Of a stretch of DNA of 64,000 bases, positions 1-13,628 are shown piece after piece. The first letter of the stretch is position 1; each line of letters begins with the position of its first letter. Under the pieces are notes generated by a model. It did no database searches and was not told the origin of the DNA. It saw only the letters and a list, made by a program, of their open reading frames with translations. Position numbers and translations under genes: made by a program. Source of the DNA: Azadirachta indica (lineage: Eukaryota; Streptophyta; Magnoliopsida; Sapindales; Meliaceae); contig CM040446.1 in assembly GCA_022749755.1 (NCBI GenBank), positions 1,790,966 through 1,854,965 of the forward strand, written 5' to 3'.

Positions 1-370
1 CCAAAGCAGGCAGAGAATTCCCTTGTTTGCCCTCGAGGACTTCAAACCACTGAACATTATCAAGCACTGTAAACTTCTCCTTAACGGCATCTTTGAGGGA
101 GAGCCAATTAAGCTGAAGCTTGTATTGGTGGAATACTCCCGATTGTGTGATGTCATGACCATTCCAAAGAATCTCACCGGCAGAAGGTTTAGAGAATCCA
201 GCTAACATCCGCAAGAACGTGGTTTTGCCAGAACCATTGCTGCCTGTCAGCACAAGTGCCCCACCATCATGGATGGAGATATTTACATGTCGCAAAATTT
301 GTTGAGCATTTCTCATGCATGAAACATTCTTGAGGAGAAGCCGAGGAAGTGGAGGTTTGCGGAGAGACAT
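1..370 (-). CDS. ABCI1: ABC transporter I family member 1 (CcmA-like ATPase), N-terminal part
   Basis: This is the first coding exon of a soluble ABC ATPase of the CcmA type, the plant subunit linked to haem handling in mitochondrial cytochrome c maturation. From the ATG at 368-370, 123 codons run unbroken to the window edge, so the C-terminal half is missing here. The protein opens MSLRKPPLPRLLLKNVSCMR. Walker A, GSNGSGKTT, lies at residues 43-51, and PSAGEILWNGHDI follows at about 60-72. The ABC signature and Walker B would lie beyond the edge. The sequence matches my memory of Arabidopsis At1g63270 closely. The gene lies downstream of FIPS5 on the same strand. A leader intron is likely (see next entry). 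Confidence 0.95.
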   Translation of the reverse strand, partial: MSLRKPPLPRLLLKNVSCMRNAQQILRHVNISIHDGGALVLTGSNGSGKTTFLRMLAGFSKPSAGEILWNGHDITQSGVFHQYKLQLNWLSLKDAVKEKFTVLDNVQWFEVLEGKQGNSLPAL

Positions 371-1500
371 TGAAGTTTTTTAAACTGAATTTATTGCAGA
401 CTTGACCTAAAGAAATATCAGAAGCCTGACCAACCTGAACCAAGTCTCTCTTTAGATAAGCCTACTAAGACCAACAGTTATGAAGAAAATTTGCTGAAGA
501 CTGTTAAAGAAGAGAACTAGCATTAATCATTGGAACATAATGTAGGATTTAATAAAAGTACACACAAACTATCAGTATACTTTTATTGAAAACAAAATAT
601 CAAAAGCCATGTAGATTATCAAAGTGAATTTCAATATTTAAAATAAATTCAACACACAAGGGAACTCTGAGTATTTTCATTCTGGAGGTAGCATTACAAA
701 CCTAAAAAATAGAAACCGAAACTTTAAAAAAAAGAAAAAGACAATACTGGTATTGCCGACTGGCCACGAAAAGAAAAGAAAGAAATTATGATAATCTTGA
801 ATAATTTTGCACTAATAAACTTAAGATCAGCACAATAATCATCTAAAACACACCTTAAGTGGCAAACAACAATAATCTGGTTGTGAACAACGGAATTAAA
901 CGAATATTAATCCAGTAAAGAACAAAATTGACTATAACTATAAATAAAAGAAGTTTCTGTTGGATATTCCATCGAACATATGCAATTCAATTTTTTTTTT
1001 TCGTGCAACTTAAACAAGATGATTCGTTATGTCATAAGCGATTCAAATCTGCAAACGGGGTTTCGTTGTGCATGAAAGCAATAAAAACAAAACATCCAAA
1101 TATCCGCATTCGATTTCCTATAACACTTTCAGCTCAAAACAAACCCAGATAAAAACGAAAACGAAAAACCCATTTGAGTTTCATAGTTTATCTCGCCTTT
1201 CCAATAGACAAATTCATAAATATTAAGAAAACAAAGAAACTGAAGAAGAAAAAAAAAAAAAGAAATGCAAAGGTCGAAACGAGTTCAATGTCAGTTAATA
1301 TTCTTTTCATTATTATTACAAGAAGTAAGAAAAAGAGAGGAAGAAGTCTTACATCTGATAGATTCGTAGACTGGAATTCAAACTTGTTACTTATGATGTA
1401 AATTTCTCAATAGGGGAGATTTTCGTTAAATTTCTCAATAGTTTTGGGAGATTTTCAGTTCAGTTGAGATACGACTGAACTGAACTAAACTGAATTCAGC
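371..1500 (-). other. ABCI1 leader with probable 5'UTR intron and promoter area
   Basis: On the minus strand a good donor (CAGAT|GTAAGA, near 1351) and an acceptor (TTTCTTTAG|GTCAAG, exon resuming at 406) frame a likely 5'UTR intron of about 940 bp ahead of the ABCI1 start codon. A second acceptor, AATTCAG, ends at 385. The stretch is AT-rich, and its open frames are short and low in complexity. Transcription probably starts between 1400 and 1500, but no clear TATA box was identified. Confidence 0.45.
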
Positions 1501-2611
1501 TGACTCTCTGCGTGTATTAAGATGTTAAATTTTATTTTATTTTATTCTTAAAATATACATACATACATGATACGCCAATCTACTTTTACAATTTATTTTA
1601 AATATTTTTTTAAAATTCTAAAATTTATTTAAAAATGTTTATAGTCAAAAAAGTAATTCATTCGTAACCTTATAAAGGTATCATGTAATATTGGAGACAA
1701 CTCCAAATAACTTCCAATGTAATATTAATTGCAATTGTAATATCACACTACTACTGTTACTTTAATCAGCTCATTCGACACCTGCATTAATAAAATTAAA
1801 ATTTTGGACATTTTAATCAAATTTGCACATCAGAATAACATTTGCAGTTTCACACAAGGGAAGAAGATGCGAAATAAGTGTAGTTTATTCCTTTTAAATT
1901 TGATACACTTCCTATAACTCAGCTTGTTTCTCTTGGCACAAAGTGAACTACTACCAACGTTAGTCTTTCCTTCGATTCCTGCCAAACGTAGAATATAGAA
2001 AACTAAAGAGAAAAAATCATTGTAATTTCTAACCAAAACTACAAATACAAGGGGAGAAAACCAGTCATCATCCACATACACCTTAGATGATGTTTTCTCC
2101 TCTAGCCATTTGCGAGGAGTTTCCTCTTCCAGCACTATCAGTTCTAACAATTTCTTTCAACCTTACAACTACGAAAGTTGCTGGCATCAGAATACTCGAG
2201 GATCCCCGCCTCCGACAGCACCGGCTTGCATATAACAGTCTTGTTAGCAGAATTTTTCAGGTACAGCACATGACTCAGCCTCCAAAGCAACCCAGATTTA
2301 ATCTGAGTTGGTACAATTCAAATTGACACTAAAAATGAAATTCTCTATGCCACCATTAGTGACCAAGTTCCAGTGTTACAATCACTAAGTGTATATACAC
2401 ATAATATAAAAAAGTATGCGGTGGCTGCATTGGTTACAAGAATATATAAAACTATAGCTTGGAATTACACAGTGCGCATTCAAGAACCCTAGAGAAGCCA
2501 TTTCAAAACATGAGAGAAATGAATTCTGGGTTCAATAATTGAGATATAATGCTGGGCAGAAATTTCCCAAACATCCGATGAGTAATGAGACCAAGATTCC
2601 TTTGTTTGCAT
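1501..2611. other. spacer between ABCI1 and FIPS5, including the FIPS5 3'UTR
   Basis: About 1.1 kb without a gene I recognise. The part next to 2612 is expected to be the FIPS5 3'UTR. Between about 1830 and 2330 base composition is less AT-rich, and short open frames occur on both strands (106 codons on minus, 79 on plus). Neither resembles a family I know. The rest is AT-rich spacer. Confidence 0.4.
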
Positions 2612-5600
2612 TTAGTTACTGATCCACCTTCTTTTCCGAGCTGGGCGTTCCTGTTTGATTTCTGTATCTGCAGGAGTGTCACTTTTAGCAGAAGGTAGTG
2701 CTTCACTCTCCATTTTCTTTATTGCCAAGGTATCCTTTTCGCTTGGCATTGGGAGCTTGAATCGTTCACTACGTTTCTTCAGCTTCTCAACCGTGTCGAG
2801 GTGCCGATCATCAATCGGTTTCATATCAGCACCCTTGGTTTCGGAATTACTACCATCTTTTTTATCAGTCAAGGAAGCTTGCTTATCAACAGGATCCACA
2901 GCTGTTGAAGGTTCCTCCGCAAGTTCTAAAGATCCACCATTATTGTTCCTATCAATTTCCTTATACTTCAGGGAAGCTGATGACTTACTGTTGATAGTGA
3001 AATCCCTCTCCTTATGGCTTGTCCAGCGTTCCAATTTTGAGCGCCCTCTCTTTGAATCTGGCTGTTCTTCATCTGACGAAGCTTCTTCCTTGTGTCTTCT
3101 GGAAGAGTTACGGTGGACTGGTTTCTCGTTCAAGCCATTTCCTTGCTCAACAGTGCCTTTGACGCCCTAAAAACATGTGAAACCAATTGTGAACAGATAA
3201 GAACTACACTACAAGAAATTTCTACACCATGAACCAACAAGGGTTCAAGCAGTCTAACAGACTAGATCAATGGCAAGCAGTAGGGAACCAACTTACCAAT
3301 TGTTTGTCGAAACTGTCAAAGATTCTAGGAATGTAATTTCTCCAAAAGCAGAGGGAAAAACTACAGATTTTATTAAAAATCTACAAGTATCTTAAATATC
3401 TTAGTGGAAATCAAGCTTGTAGCCACTGCATGGCATTTTAATTTAATGAAAACGACTAGGCATGCCTAAACATTAGCTAAAAAATTACAAGTAATCTCAT
3501 ATTATGAATAGCCTTAACATGCCCAGAAATTATCTGTTTCCAAATATCGAAAAGCAAGTGTTGCAAAATAAAAGCACATAACAAGTGGAGTTTACACACT
3601 CCTTGTCACATAAGAAGCCTTAAAGAACTATCTCTGGATATCATATTCAAAATAAGTGACACTACTCTTCCCATATGATGATCAAATACAGTCATAAATA
3701 GTATGAATATTCTAAAATAATATCAAATTATTTGGGATATGAAATTCGGTATATAAACTTGAGAAGAGAAGTTTTACTCTTTGGAAAGGATCACTACTAT
3801 AAATTATTTCATTCCATTAGTTTAGCATGTTACATGATACATCTACTTACCTTTCCCTATCCTAATCAACAAATGTTCAGTAAATGTACGTTCTCAAACA
3901 TCTAAAATACTACGGAGATATAGTTTAAAATAACCTAACAACTGGCTAAGCCGTGATAAACAGCCTCGTGGATGACAAGGTTTTGATAGCATTGCACACT
4001 ATTCACAACCATAAGAGTAATTGGTCAATGTTGCCAAAGCAAAGTTGGCAAAGTCAAAAATGTGAAGGCATGTAGCCTTGAAAACCAGGCCCATTAACTT
4101 AGCCTTGAAGAAGAATAACTGCCGGCTTGTCACGAAGTGCTCAGTATATAAAAATAAATTCCAGACACACAAAACTTCATGTGTCAGTTTTCAAACACAG
4201 CAGTCAGCCCCATCATTTGATCTGTGTATGCTGCCTCAAGGGAAGTTAGTGCAGTCCTACAAAAATGTTTGTTGGACAAGGGATTTGAACACATTTCTTG
4301 GCTGTAAGCAAGGCTTAAATTGTTTCAATTTCAATTTCCAGATCTTTATTTTCTATTCATTTATTTATATTAGCTCATTTCCTGAATTCAACTTCTCTGA
4401 GATGATTTCCAATCTCTAAGAAACTTTATGCTCTAGTGTCTATGGAACATACCATCTCACTAACATGACCACTTTGGTCTTCTTGATTTCTCTTGGAAGC
4501 ACTCGAACTGTTGTGGTCTCCAACTTCAGATTCTCTGTTTTTCCTTGTGTTTTCTTTATGTTTCTTCTCGTTCACTCTTGCATTATCAGAAGCATTAGCA
4601 GCACGATCATTACGAGGAGCTGACCTTTCCTGCCTTGATTTTCTGTCCTCATTATTATATTGATTTCCTCGTGCATAAACGTCCTCTCGACCCCTATGAT
4701 GTGGAAGACTTTCTTCCTCAGTTCGTTCCCTTCTCTTCAGTGGTTCACTGTGTCGAACTGTGTCTTTGAGCTGGTACTCCTTATCAGAACCCTTATATCC
4801 ATCCTTCGCCCTACCATGGCTAACAACCCATGCTTTGTCTTCTGAACTACGACCAGACCTTACAGCACCCCGTCCTTCTTCTCTCTCTCTTTTCAGTAGA
4901 ATTTCATCATGTGGTTTCAGCCTATGCCAGTCTTCTCTGTCCCTCTGCCTCTCCCCCCTTTCTCTCTGTAACCAGCCATCATCCTTGTGTCTACCAGGAT
5001 GGTGATCATCAAAATTCTCCCTAATTCTTTGTTGGTCATCTCTCCTCCGTGGATCCAATATTTCATCCCTTTCTCGCTTCCGACGACTGGTCGAATCCCG
5101 GTGACCATGCAAGATCTCATCTTTTTCAGATTGCTCCCGTCTAATATATTCATCATCTTTCCTTCTCTTGCTTACATAATCATCCGCCATTTCATACCTA
5201 ACTTTCAAATTATCATCTCTTTCCCTGTGTCGTGAGCCAGCATCCTTGTCATAATGAAGCCTATAGTTGGCATTATCCAACTGTTTCCTCGAACGCAGAT
5301 ATTCATCATTGTCAGTCCTCTCACCTTCCCGTGCCTTACCCCTGTGCCTTGTTCCAATTTCATCAAGATGCTCACGCTCCCTCTTCCTAGCATCTTCAAT
5401 CCTATTTTTTCGGCCGTAAGGTTCATCCTCTCTCCTTTGCCAAACTCCATCAGAATTTTCCCGCTCCTTTCGCCGATCAAAACTGTCAGTTTTCATTTGC
5501 ATATCATGAGCCGAGCTAGGATCAAAGTCTCTATGAGGATAAGAACCCTCTCTCCCTCTTGCCACAGCACGATTTCTCTCCATCTCTTGTCTCCATTCCC

Positions 5601-8600
5601 GATCTTTTCTCCGGAAACTCTGTTCATTTTCTTCAGGGTGCAGGTGCTTCTTGATGCTCCCCATGCGAATAGAACGGCCATCTTGCATAACTTCCTCCTC
5701 AGCACCATCACGCCACTTTTTATTATCTCTACTGCTGCCAGATCTTGCTTTACTGTTGTCGCTACTTCTTGCAGCCCTCGAATCCTCCTCATCAAATTCT
5801 TGCAGCTCTGGTTGTTCAACTTGAGAACTTATCTTTTGCTTCTTCAAAGAATGAAGTGACTTTCCATCTTTACGACTATCACCTGTGGTCCCTGTGTTTG
5901 TTTCCTCCTTTTCCAAGTCAGAGCTTCCATCACCTGGCAAAGGTTCATCTTGCGTAGGATCTTTATGCTGAATACTTGATTCCCTGGCATCCCTATCTGT
6001 GACAGGAGATGCTGATGGACTATGTTTACCCTCCATGCTTTCAAGTGATTCTTCGTCTTGATTATCATGAGATTTCTTAATCTGTGGGCTTCCAGTTGGA
6101 GTCAGACCAGGTGAGTTGTCGGCCGTCCTTCCCGGTCTTTGCCTGCGTCCAATAAGAATGAATTAAGAGGTTTTAATTGAGTTCAAAGCAATCTTGCCAA
6201 GTCAAGAACAGAGCTAAAAGATGGGAAAACAAAAAAGCAATAAAAGCAGTATAATTTCATTACGACAATCTTAATGGTGCCCTACAAAACACCTAGTGAA
6301 GTTATCAACACCTGAAGAAAATTCAGAGTTAAAAAAAGCAATTCAATTGAATGATCTTTAGCTTTTTGAACAAAATAGCAAATAAATCAGCATTCACAGG
6401 CGCCCAGTCTTATAAAAACTTAGGGATTGTTTCAGATGGTTGTAGCTCTAAGACATTCACCTTTATATGAGCTTTAAGAACAGTCAACTGTGAAGAAAAG
6501 AAGATAAGTTTTTGTTTAACCATACTTTTTTAAAAGCATAGTAAAATTTAAAAGCAATTCTATCTATTTGGCAAACTCTACTTTTCAGCTGCTGCAGATA
6601 TAAATAATGAAAAAAAGATCAACATCGTTTGGTAAAATATTGCTATAACATAAATTAAATTACAGAGTTATGACTAGAAATTAATGCAATAATTGATATT
6701 ATAATATAAGGGCAGCAAAGCCAATTAAACAACTTAATCTAGATACATATGCAACAAACATCGAATTGTAAATTTGCAAGTTTAATGCTCTGCTGAGCTG
6801 GGAGAGGTGGACTGCTGCTGTGATTCTTCTAGTTGAATGTGTGGTAGCAAAATGAAGTAAAACACTACTCATCATTGGGTATAATACTATAATTCAACTC
6901 AAAAAAATAAGCAATATGATATCCATCAAGGACTATTCCACACCTCTGCTCATTAGAAGTCCCTACATTTTCGCTGGGATATTTAGGAGTTGGGCCTATA
7001 GAACCAGGACGATATTGATGTGATGCTTCAGGAGGGAGGGGCAAAAGTCCATTTGCTTCAGGTATGTTACCACGACCAACATTCATAAATGGTGCTCCAC
7101 GTCTAACCAGCTCCCTCTTTCGACTATCATAAGCCTCTTGGAAACCACCATAATATTGTGTCTCCGTTGCTCCCATCTCATCTTCAGCTACATGATTTTC
7201 TCCCTTAAGATCCACTCTTGGAATATCATTGTCTCGGTCCCCATTACCGGTCGACGAATCCTCATCTAAGGAGTCCTGGCAGACAATCTGTATCCAAGTG
7301 CTTTCAGTTAATTTACAAGCATAAGCAAAGAATAAACACATGTTGAATGTGATCAGGACTGGGGCAATTAAGAACAGATCTTATCACTAACCTCAATGAT
7401 CGCATCTGAATCACGCATACGAGGTGGACGAGTATCAATGGAGGGAAGACGCTCACCACTGCCACCTTCCACCTGTATTGCTCTCCCGGTTGGCTGGCAA
7501 AAAGACATGTTAGACCATTGAGTCTGGTGACTGATATAGAAAATAAACATGATACATCAAAAGCATTTGACATTTTTGCAATACTCCATCGTAATTACAA
7601 GAGAGAAACTGCATCTAAAGAAAACAGTGAACAAAAATAAAGTAAACTTTTTCCCAGACATGAGAATAGTAAATACACTTGCAAGGAAAATAAAATTTAT
7701 ATAAGACATGTAAAAAATGAAGTTTCTTTTACTGTGCAACGAAAAAAGAGAACTAAATCTGAGACATACTATTGGTGGTCGCACACGAGCGGGCCCTTTT
7801 GTTAAATCATTTTGTCCAGCATCTTTCCCAACATTTGCATTATCAGCTGGAACATCCAGAATACCGGTCGCTGCTGCTAATTCTGGGGGTAAATCCGGAT
7901 CGTACTCCTAAAATGATAGCAACCAAATAAAAAAAATTTCCTTTCCTTCAAGTACAAATTGCACAATTATATATTACCTATCTATTTATCTAAATATTAA
8001 CCACATGTATACAGATAATTAATCTAAAAACTTCTAAGACATAAAAGCATCACATTACTTGATCTCGCCCACTTTCATAAACACGAATTTTGCTTTGCAT
8101 GGTAGTCTCTAGCCGGTGCTGTTCCTGCAGAATTTTGAGAAAAGACATCATTAGTCTCCTTTTATTTAGCAGAAATACCATAAAAGGTCAACAGTTACCA
8201 GCTGTTTGCAATAGTCTTTCCAGCTCTCCTCATTCAAACCAAAATTGAAGAAGTCTGTTATATCAACACTAGGGTATTTCCATGGTTTTTCTTCAAAACC
8301 ATCAATATCAACATCAAATATAGTCCTGAAAATGACACAAAATCAAATGCATAAATGATGGTAAACCATCATAGCATTGGAGAAGTTTACTCATACTAAT
8401 AAACCAAAGTATTGCCCAAAATATCAGGCAAAATGGTGTGAAATAAACAAGAAGAAAGAGCATAGAACACTAGTGTTTCAGCAAGGCTATACACAATGAC
8501 CAGAACCAGAGCTGGTTGCAGTAACACATGCATTGAAAAGACTATTCAAAGTTACATATGGATAACAGGATATTACTACCAGCTGACCAGACTAAAATTT

Positions 8601-11600
8601 CCAAGAACCACATATACCAGCTCGAAAGGAACATTATAAGACATTGACAGCTCAAGGTAGATAAATGTACTCAAAACAGCTTTCATGCTCAACATGGCAT
8701 AAAATCATTATGTTACCAGCATTAGTTTACTATTTGGAATAAATACAAAGACATTCCAAAAGTTCAACAACACTGCCAAAATCTATACAGAGGAACAAGA
8801 TGACTACAAACAAGTATCGGTAAGGATCTAAGAAACTAAAGTTAAACTCAATATTTAAATAAACCAGAATATGCAGCTAGTAAAAAATTACTTGTGAGAA
8901 GGAAGCGTGAATTCCAGTCCAAAACCAAAAGCACGGCCCGTATTGGCACCAGAAGCAGACATTCCAAAACTAGGATGAAAATTTTTCTGCATGGGAGCAT
9001 TTTTCATTCCTGTTGGTCGCCAGTCCCCTCTACCACGACCAACAGCAGGACCCACATTGACAAGCGGACGAACTTGACCTGGGGCTGCTCCAGGGGCAAC
9101 AGGTGCTGATCCAGGAATCGGGGCCGCACCAGGTCTTACATACTGCATGCAGCAGAAAGCAGATTATAAGGTTAACAAGAAAACGCAAGAACCAAAAGTC
9201 TCATAAAGCCAAAATAAATACATAAGTAAATAACATAATCGAGATTAACATCACTTTTCATGATGCTGGCAATAAAAGACGCATAAGTAAGGAAAATAAA
9301 TGATGTACAACTATCATTAACACTTATCAATATAAGAAGGACATGACATACAGTTAGATTAGTAGTCATATGACAAACCGCAGATGTTATCTGCAAAAAT
9401 AACAAGAGGCTCCTAATTATCCTAAAACTCGCAAGTCAGAGTCCACATCTAGGTAGTTAAAGGTGAAATGCACTGCCAATGCACCAAGGGTCTCTTGATC
9501 ATCTAAGGCGATTGGTGCCGCAAAGGTTCCCACCAATACACAATAATGTAGCCATTCAGTAAATTTATAGATAACTAATCTGTTCATAATATTAACACAT
9601 GGTGAGGGAAAGAAGAAAATAACAGATTCACAAAATATTTAATTCAACAGAAAATTATATCCAAAATGCCAGCCAAAGATATTGTATTTATACAACCAAA
9701 AGATTAATTATAAACATGTGGTTCACTGAATCAGATGAGAAAAATGCTATTGATTTTCCAAAACAACACCATATAAAATCTAATACTAATTATACCCGCA
9801 ACAGCCGAATATATTATAGCTCTGCAGCCCAAAAAATCCATTATAAAGATGTGGTCCACTGGGAAAACAAAGAAATACAGCAAAGGTACATATAATTAGC
9901 CGACCATGGTGCTTCTGCTTGTAAAGGCATATGATTCGCATACTTCGATACAAAATAAACTTCTTTCAACTTTGAATAATGGTGTACCACTTACTTTCAA
10001 GTCCTTCATCTACATAATCTTAAGTTATACTTAGGACAACCAATCACTCAACCAATAGGCTAAGAGCTCTACGGTTATGAATAAATATCTGGAATTGGAC
10101 AAATCTAAAAAATGCATACTTAATAAATAGTAGCTCCAACCATAAGTGTGCCCTCTCCATCACTCCTATCATATATTTCCTGTTATAAGAGGTACGGATC
10201 AATGACGACATGTTTAAAGATTTACAAAACACAAACTCAATATTGGCATGAAGAAATCTTAAGAATTTGCTGCATGAAATTCAGTGCATGCAAATGGTGC
10301 TTCAGCATACCAGTTCTGCAGTTTGTGACTATAAATGTAATTTTATCCTTACTTGTCACCTCTCAAATCTTACAAGTAGGAAAAGCACACGGACTATTAA
10401 TGTGCCACAGTAGGCAAGAATATTGATTATTAGCACATGGATTCCAAAACAACCCAATTCCGCGTAATTGCTTATGTCACTCTAACATACGCATAGTGTT
10501 AATACATGCAACACAATGGGGGGTGATAAGAATGATTGGCCATCACTAAGTCCTCGAACAAACAATCCCAGAGTTCGTTAATGGCCCAACAAAATTAATG
10601 GGATGCAAGTACCGTGTATTCTAAGTGATCTATCACAAGTCCGTTTGCAGGACTGCTTGAAAGAAATCACTGATGGTTAATTCTGTTATAAAAGGTGGAA
10701 AAGCGACTTCACACTCTTTCTTAACCTGTAACTAGGAAAAATATTTTTTCCGCCTGAGATCAAGTATTTTAAAAGCAGAAGACAATTAGGAACTGAATAT
10801 AATCTGAGCATCAACCAACATTCATTCGCATAGACACTCATAAATGTAGAAATAAAGCTTCTCTTCAACAAATTTACAACAAATAATAATACCTTCTCTT
10901 CATTAACATATATAAAAGATTTACAATTCTTAAGTCTACACAATTCATTTCGTTCTCATCAGTATCATCATCAGCAAACAAAGAGTTAATCACCAAACCC
11001 CACTTACAAAAAGTCCCCAGACTCCCTACTTTTTCGTAACTCAGCAGAAATAACAAAATCATTATACACACAAATATATTTATATATATATATATATAGA
11101 TGACACTAACCTTAAACTGAGAATGATATGGATAATGATACGCATAGTGATTGCTATATCCAATCTTCGCCGTTGCGGGTGCTGCTCCGTTCGCTCTCTC
11201 ACCCGTTGTATCCTTCTTCTCCGCTCCTCCCTCGCCCATTTGCCCTGCAGCGTCATCTCCTCCCCACTCCTGCTCCTCCAGCAAACCCTGATTACCGGCG
11301 TCAGCGTCAGCAACTATCACAAGTGGGTCCCCATCATCGTCGTCGTCGTCGTCGTCATCGCCGCCACCTTCATCAATCACCATCGGCCGATGATTCTCTT
11401 CGTTCAACACTATTTGCAAATCATCCTCACTGTCACTATCCCAATCCTCCTCCTCTCCAGCGACGACGTCGTTTTGCCTCTTTACTCCGCCATCATCTAA
11501 CCCATTTACGTCGTCGTTTTGGTCCCTTTTCATTCTCACTTGTTCCCCGCCTGAAATCCCCGGAATTTCCATCACATCGTCGTTCGAAATTCCGTTATTA

Positions 11601-11896
11601 CCCTCCTCTATATCGAATTTCACATCGTTATCGTTCAATTCACCGCCTTTATTACCCGAATCAGCGAGTGGAGGCGCGTGGGTAATCGGATGCTGGAACT
11701 GCGTGGGAAGAGATTGATGGGGAGTCGAATTAGGGTACGATGCGATGCGGGGAGCATCGTGCAAGTCGGATTTGAGGTTGAGGTCGATTTGATGGGGGAC
11801 AGATGACTGCCCAGGCGGCGTTTGCTGTGACTGCGAAGCGGATAAGGGACGGAGGACGTCGGTGTACAGATCTCCGAACTCGTCGTCATCTTCCAT
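2612..11896 (-). CDS. FIPS5: FIP1[V]-like polyadenylation factor, 9 coding exons
   Basis: Plant Fip1 homologue, a subunit of the nuclear pre-mRNA 3'-end processing machinery that links poly(A) polymerase and cleavage factors to RNA. Exons: 11896-11111, 9142-8892, 8325-8199, 8124-8059, 7907-7770, 7493-7392, 7287-6944, 6142-4453 and 3166-2612. They sum to 4059 bp (1352 aa), somewhat longer than the Arabidopsis protein. The N-terminus (MEDDDEFGDLYTDVLRPL) is acidic and includes a nine-Asp run. The Fip1 motif, FEEKPWKYPSVDITDFFNFG onward, spans residues 356-388. Exon 8 encodes about 560 residues rich in Arg, Glu, Asp and Lys, and the C-terminus is basic (ending ARKRRWISN). All introns are GT-AG; the donor of intron 7 (AG|GTGTGG) is weak. 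Large introns (9143-11110, 3167-4452, 6143-6943, 8326-8891) hold no gene I can support. Exon 8 has long antisense frames caused by repetitive Arg/Asp/Glu codons. Confidence 0.95.
11335..11365 (-). repeat. coding GAC/GAT trinucleotide repeat in FIPS5 exon 1
   Basis: A run of CGT/CAT triplets on the plus strand encodes nine consecutive Asp residues in the acidic N-terminal region of FIPS5. Such runs commonly vary in length between alleles. Confidence 0.8.
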
Positions 11897-12069
11897 TGAA
11901 GAAATTTTAGAGAGTTTTTTTGAGTTCAAAAGAGGAAGAAAGAAAGGGTTTTGAAGGTCCGGCTAATGCCTGAGGAGGCTTTAATTTATTCTCTGTTTCT
12001 ATTTATATTTACAATTATTTTTTTCAGATTTTTACTTTTTTCTTTTTTTGGAAATTTTATATAAACTCA

Positions 12070-12106
<37 letters not shown>

Positions 12107-13628
12107 CAATAACAATAATAATAATAATAATTTATGAATTTAAAAATAATATTATTATTATTATTACTACTGTGTTTAAAAATGAAGTTTATGAATTTAA
12201 GTAAATTTCTTGATAATCAATTTGGTCCATTTGCATTTTCGCTAAATAATATGATTTTAATAAAAATTTTCCTAAATCAGAATAAGATAATAATATTTGG
12301 GTCTCCATACTTTTTTTATATTTTTTTTAATAAAAAATATAATTTATTCATTTATATTGAAATAAGTCATTAATCTGTGTTAAAATATATTTTTTATAAT
12401 ATTATTTACGTTTAACATTTAATATTATAGAAATAAGTGGTCTTTTTAATAAATGAAAGAGAGAAATATTTAATACAAAATAATTAATTATATTTTTATT
12501 TATAAAAAAAATGTAAAAAATATTACAGATTTAAACATTATTATTCACTATCAAAATATTCTCACCGTTTAGTAAATATGAGCTCAATTGTATGGTTGAA
12601 GATGTGATAAACTATGTCACTAATAATAATGAAAAACATATATTAACATTATTTTATGAGAATATGTTATTAATTAAATATATAAAATGACTTAAATTAA
12701 TTATAAATTTTTCATGAATTTTGTATATTTTTAATTTAATCTTGAATTTAACATATTTAGATATGTGAAGTCATAAACATGATTTTTTTTTATGTATACA
12801 CTCACGCGAAGTAATGAGTTTATTATGTTTGTTTGTGTTATTTATGAATAACGGTTTCATTTGGTATATTTAATAAATATGAATTTTAAAAAATTATCTT
12901 TTATTGCACGTGTTAGTCAATTATTTTTCATGTCATAACAAAATACGTAAAATTAAAGTAAAAATTATGGGTGAAAAACTATGAATTGATTATGATACTA
13001 AATTGCATTATAATTTGTAAGTTTTATCTTCTATATTATTATTACTCTTGATTTTCAAATAAGGTTGTATGATCACTAAAATTATAATTACAATATTATT
13101 TTATTTTTACTTAACGATATTTAAATAATTAATAAGTGGTGATATTATTAATGTGTATATATATAAGTATAAATAAATATATATAAGTATAAATAATTAA
13201 TATGCAGTGATATTAATAAGTGAATATACTAGCATTTAGTATTTAATTGAATAATTAAAAATATTTATTAATTATAGATGGATTAAATTAATGAAAAATC
13301 TACTTATTTGATAGTGTATTCTTTATAATCAATTAATATATGATACTGATGAAGAATACTGTCAATTATAATAACATAATTTAGGACAATACACATAATT
13401 AAAAGTAAAAGTAAAAGAAAATTAAATTTACGTATTTTAGGGCCTATTTATTTTTTTTAACTGAAATATTCATATATGTAAAAGTTACTTGTTTATTAAT
13501 TTAAATTTGAATAATTAAAAGTATTAATGAAAAATTGATTTATATTTCCCTGATATTTAAAGTAATAGACACATATCTTCCTAATAATTGAGAAAAAATA
13601 AATACTCCAAATTCAGACAAATAATCAA
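11897..13628. other. AT-rich spacer upstream of FIPS5
   Basis: Left part of the divergent interval between FIPS5 (-) and TRAPPC5 (+). The first few hundred bases should carry the FIPS5 promoter and 5'UTR. The rest is extremely AT-rich, with no open frame or RNA gene I can support. It contains the trinucleotide array at 12071-12132. Confidence 0.6.
12071..12132. repeat. (TAA)n microsatellite
   Basis: About 20 trinucleotide units of TAA, interrupted by a few AAC units, about 180 bp upstream of the FIPS5 start codon. Confidence 0.95.

Noticed and set aside
2655..3170. 171-codon plus-strand open frame
   Set aside because: Antisense shadow of FIPS5 exon 9.
4078..4419. 113-codon open frame inside FIPS5 intron 8
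   Set aside because: No recognisable domain; its end runs into AT-rich intron sequence.
5254..5859. 201-codon open frame on the plus strand
   Set aside because: It is antisense to FIPS5 exon 8, where repetitive Arg/Asp/Glu codons keep other frames open by chance.
11128..11685. 185-codon plus-strand open frame rich in Arg, His and Pro
   Set aside because: Antisense shadow of the low-complexity acidic first exon of FIPS5.
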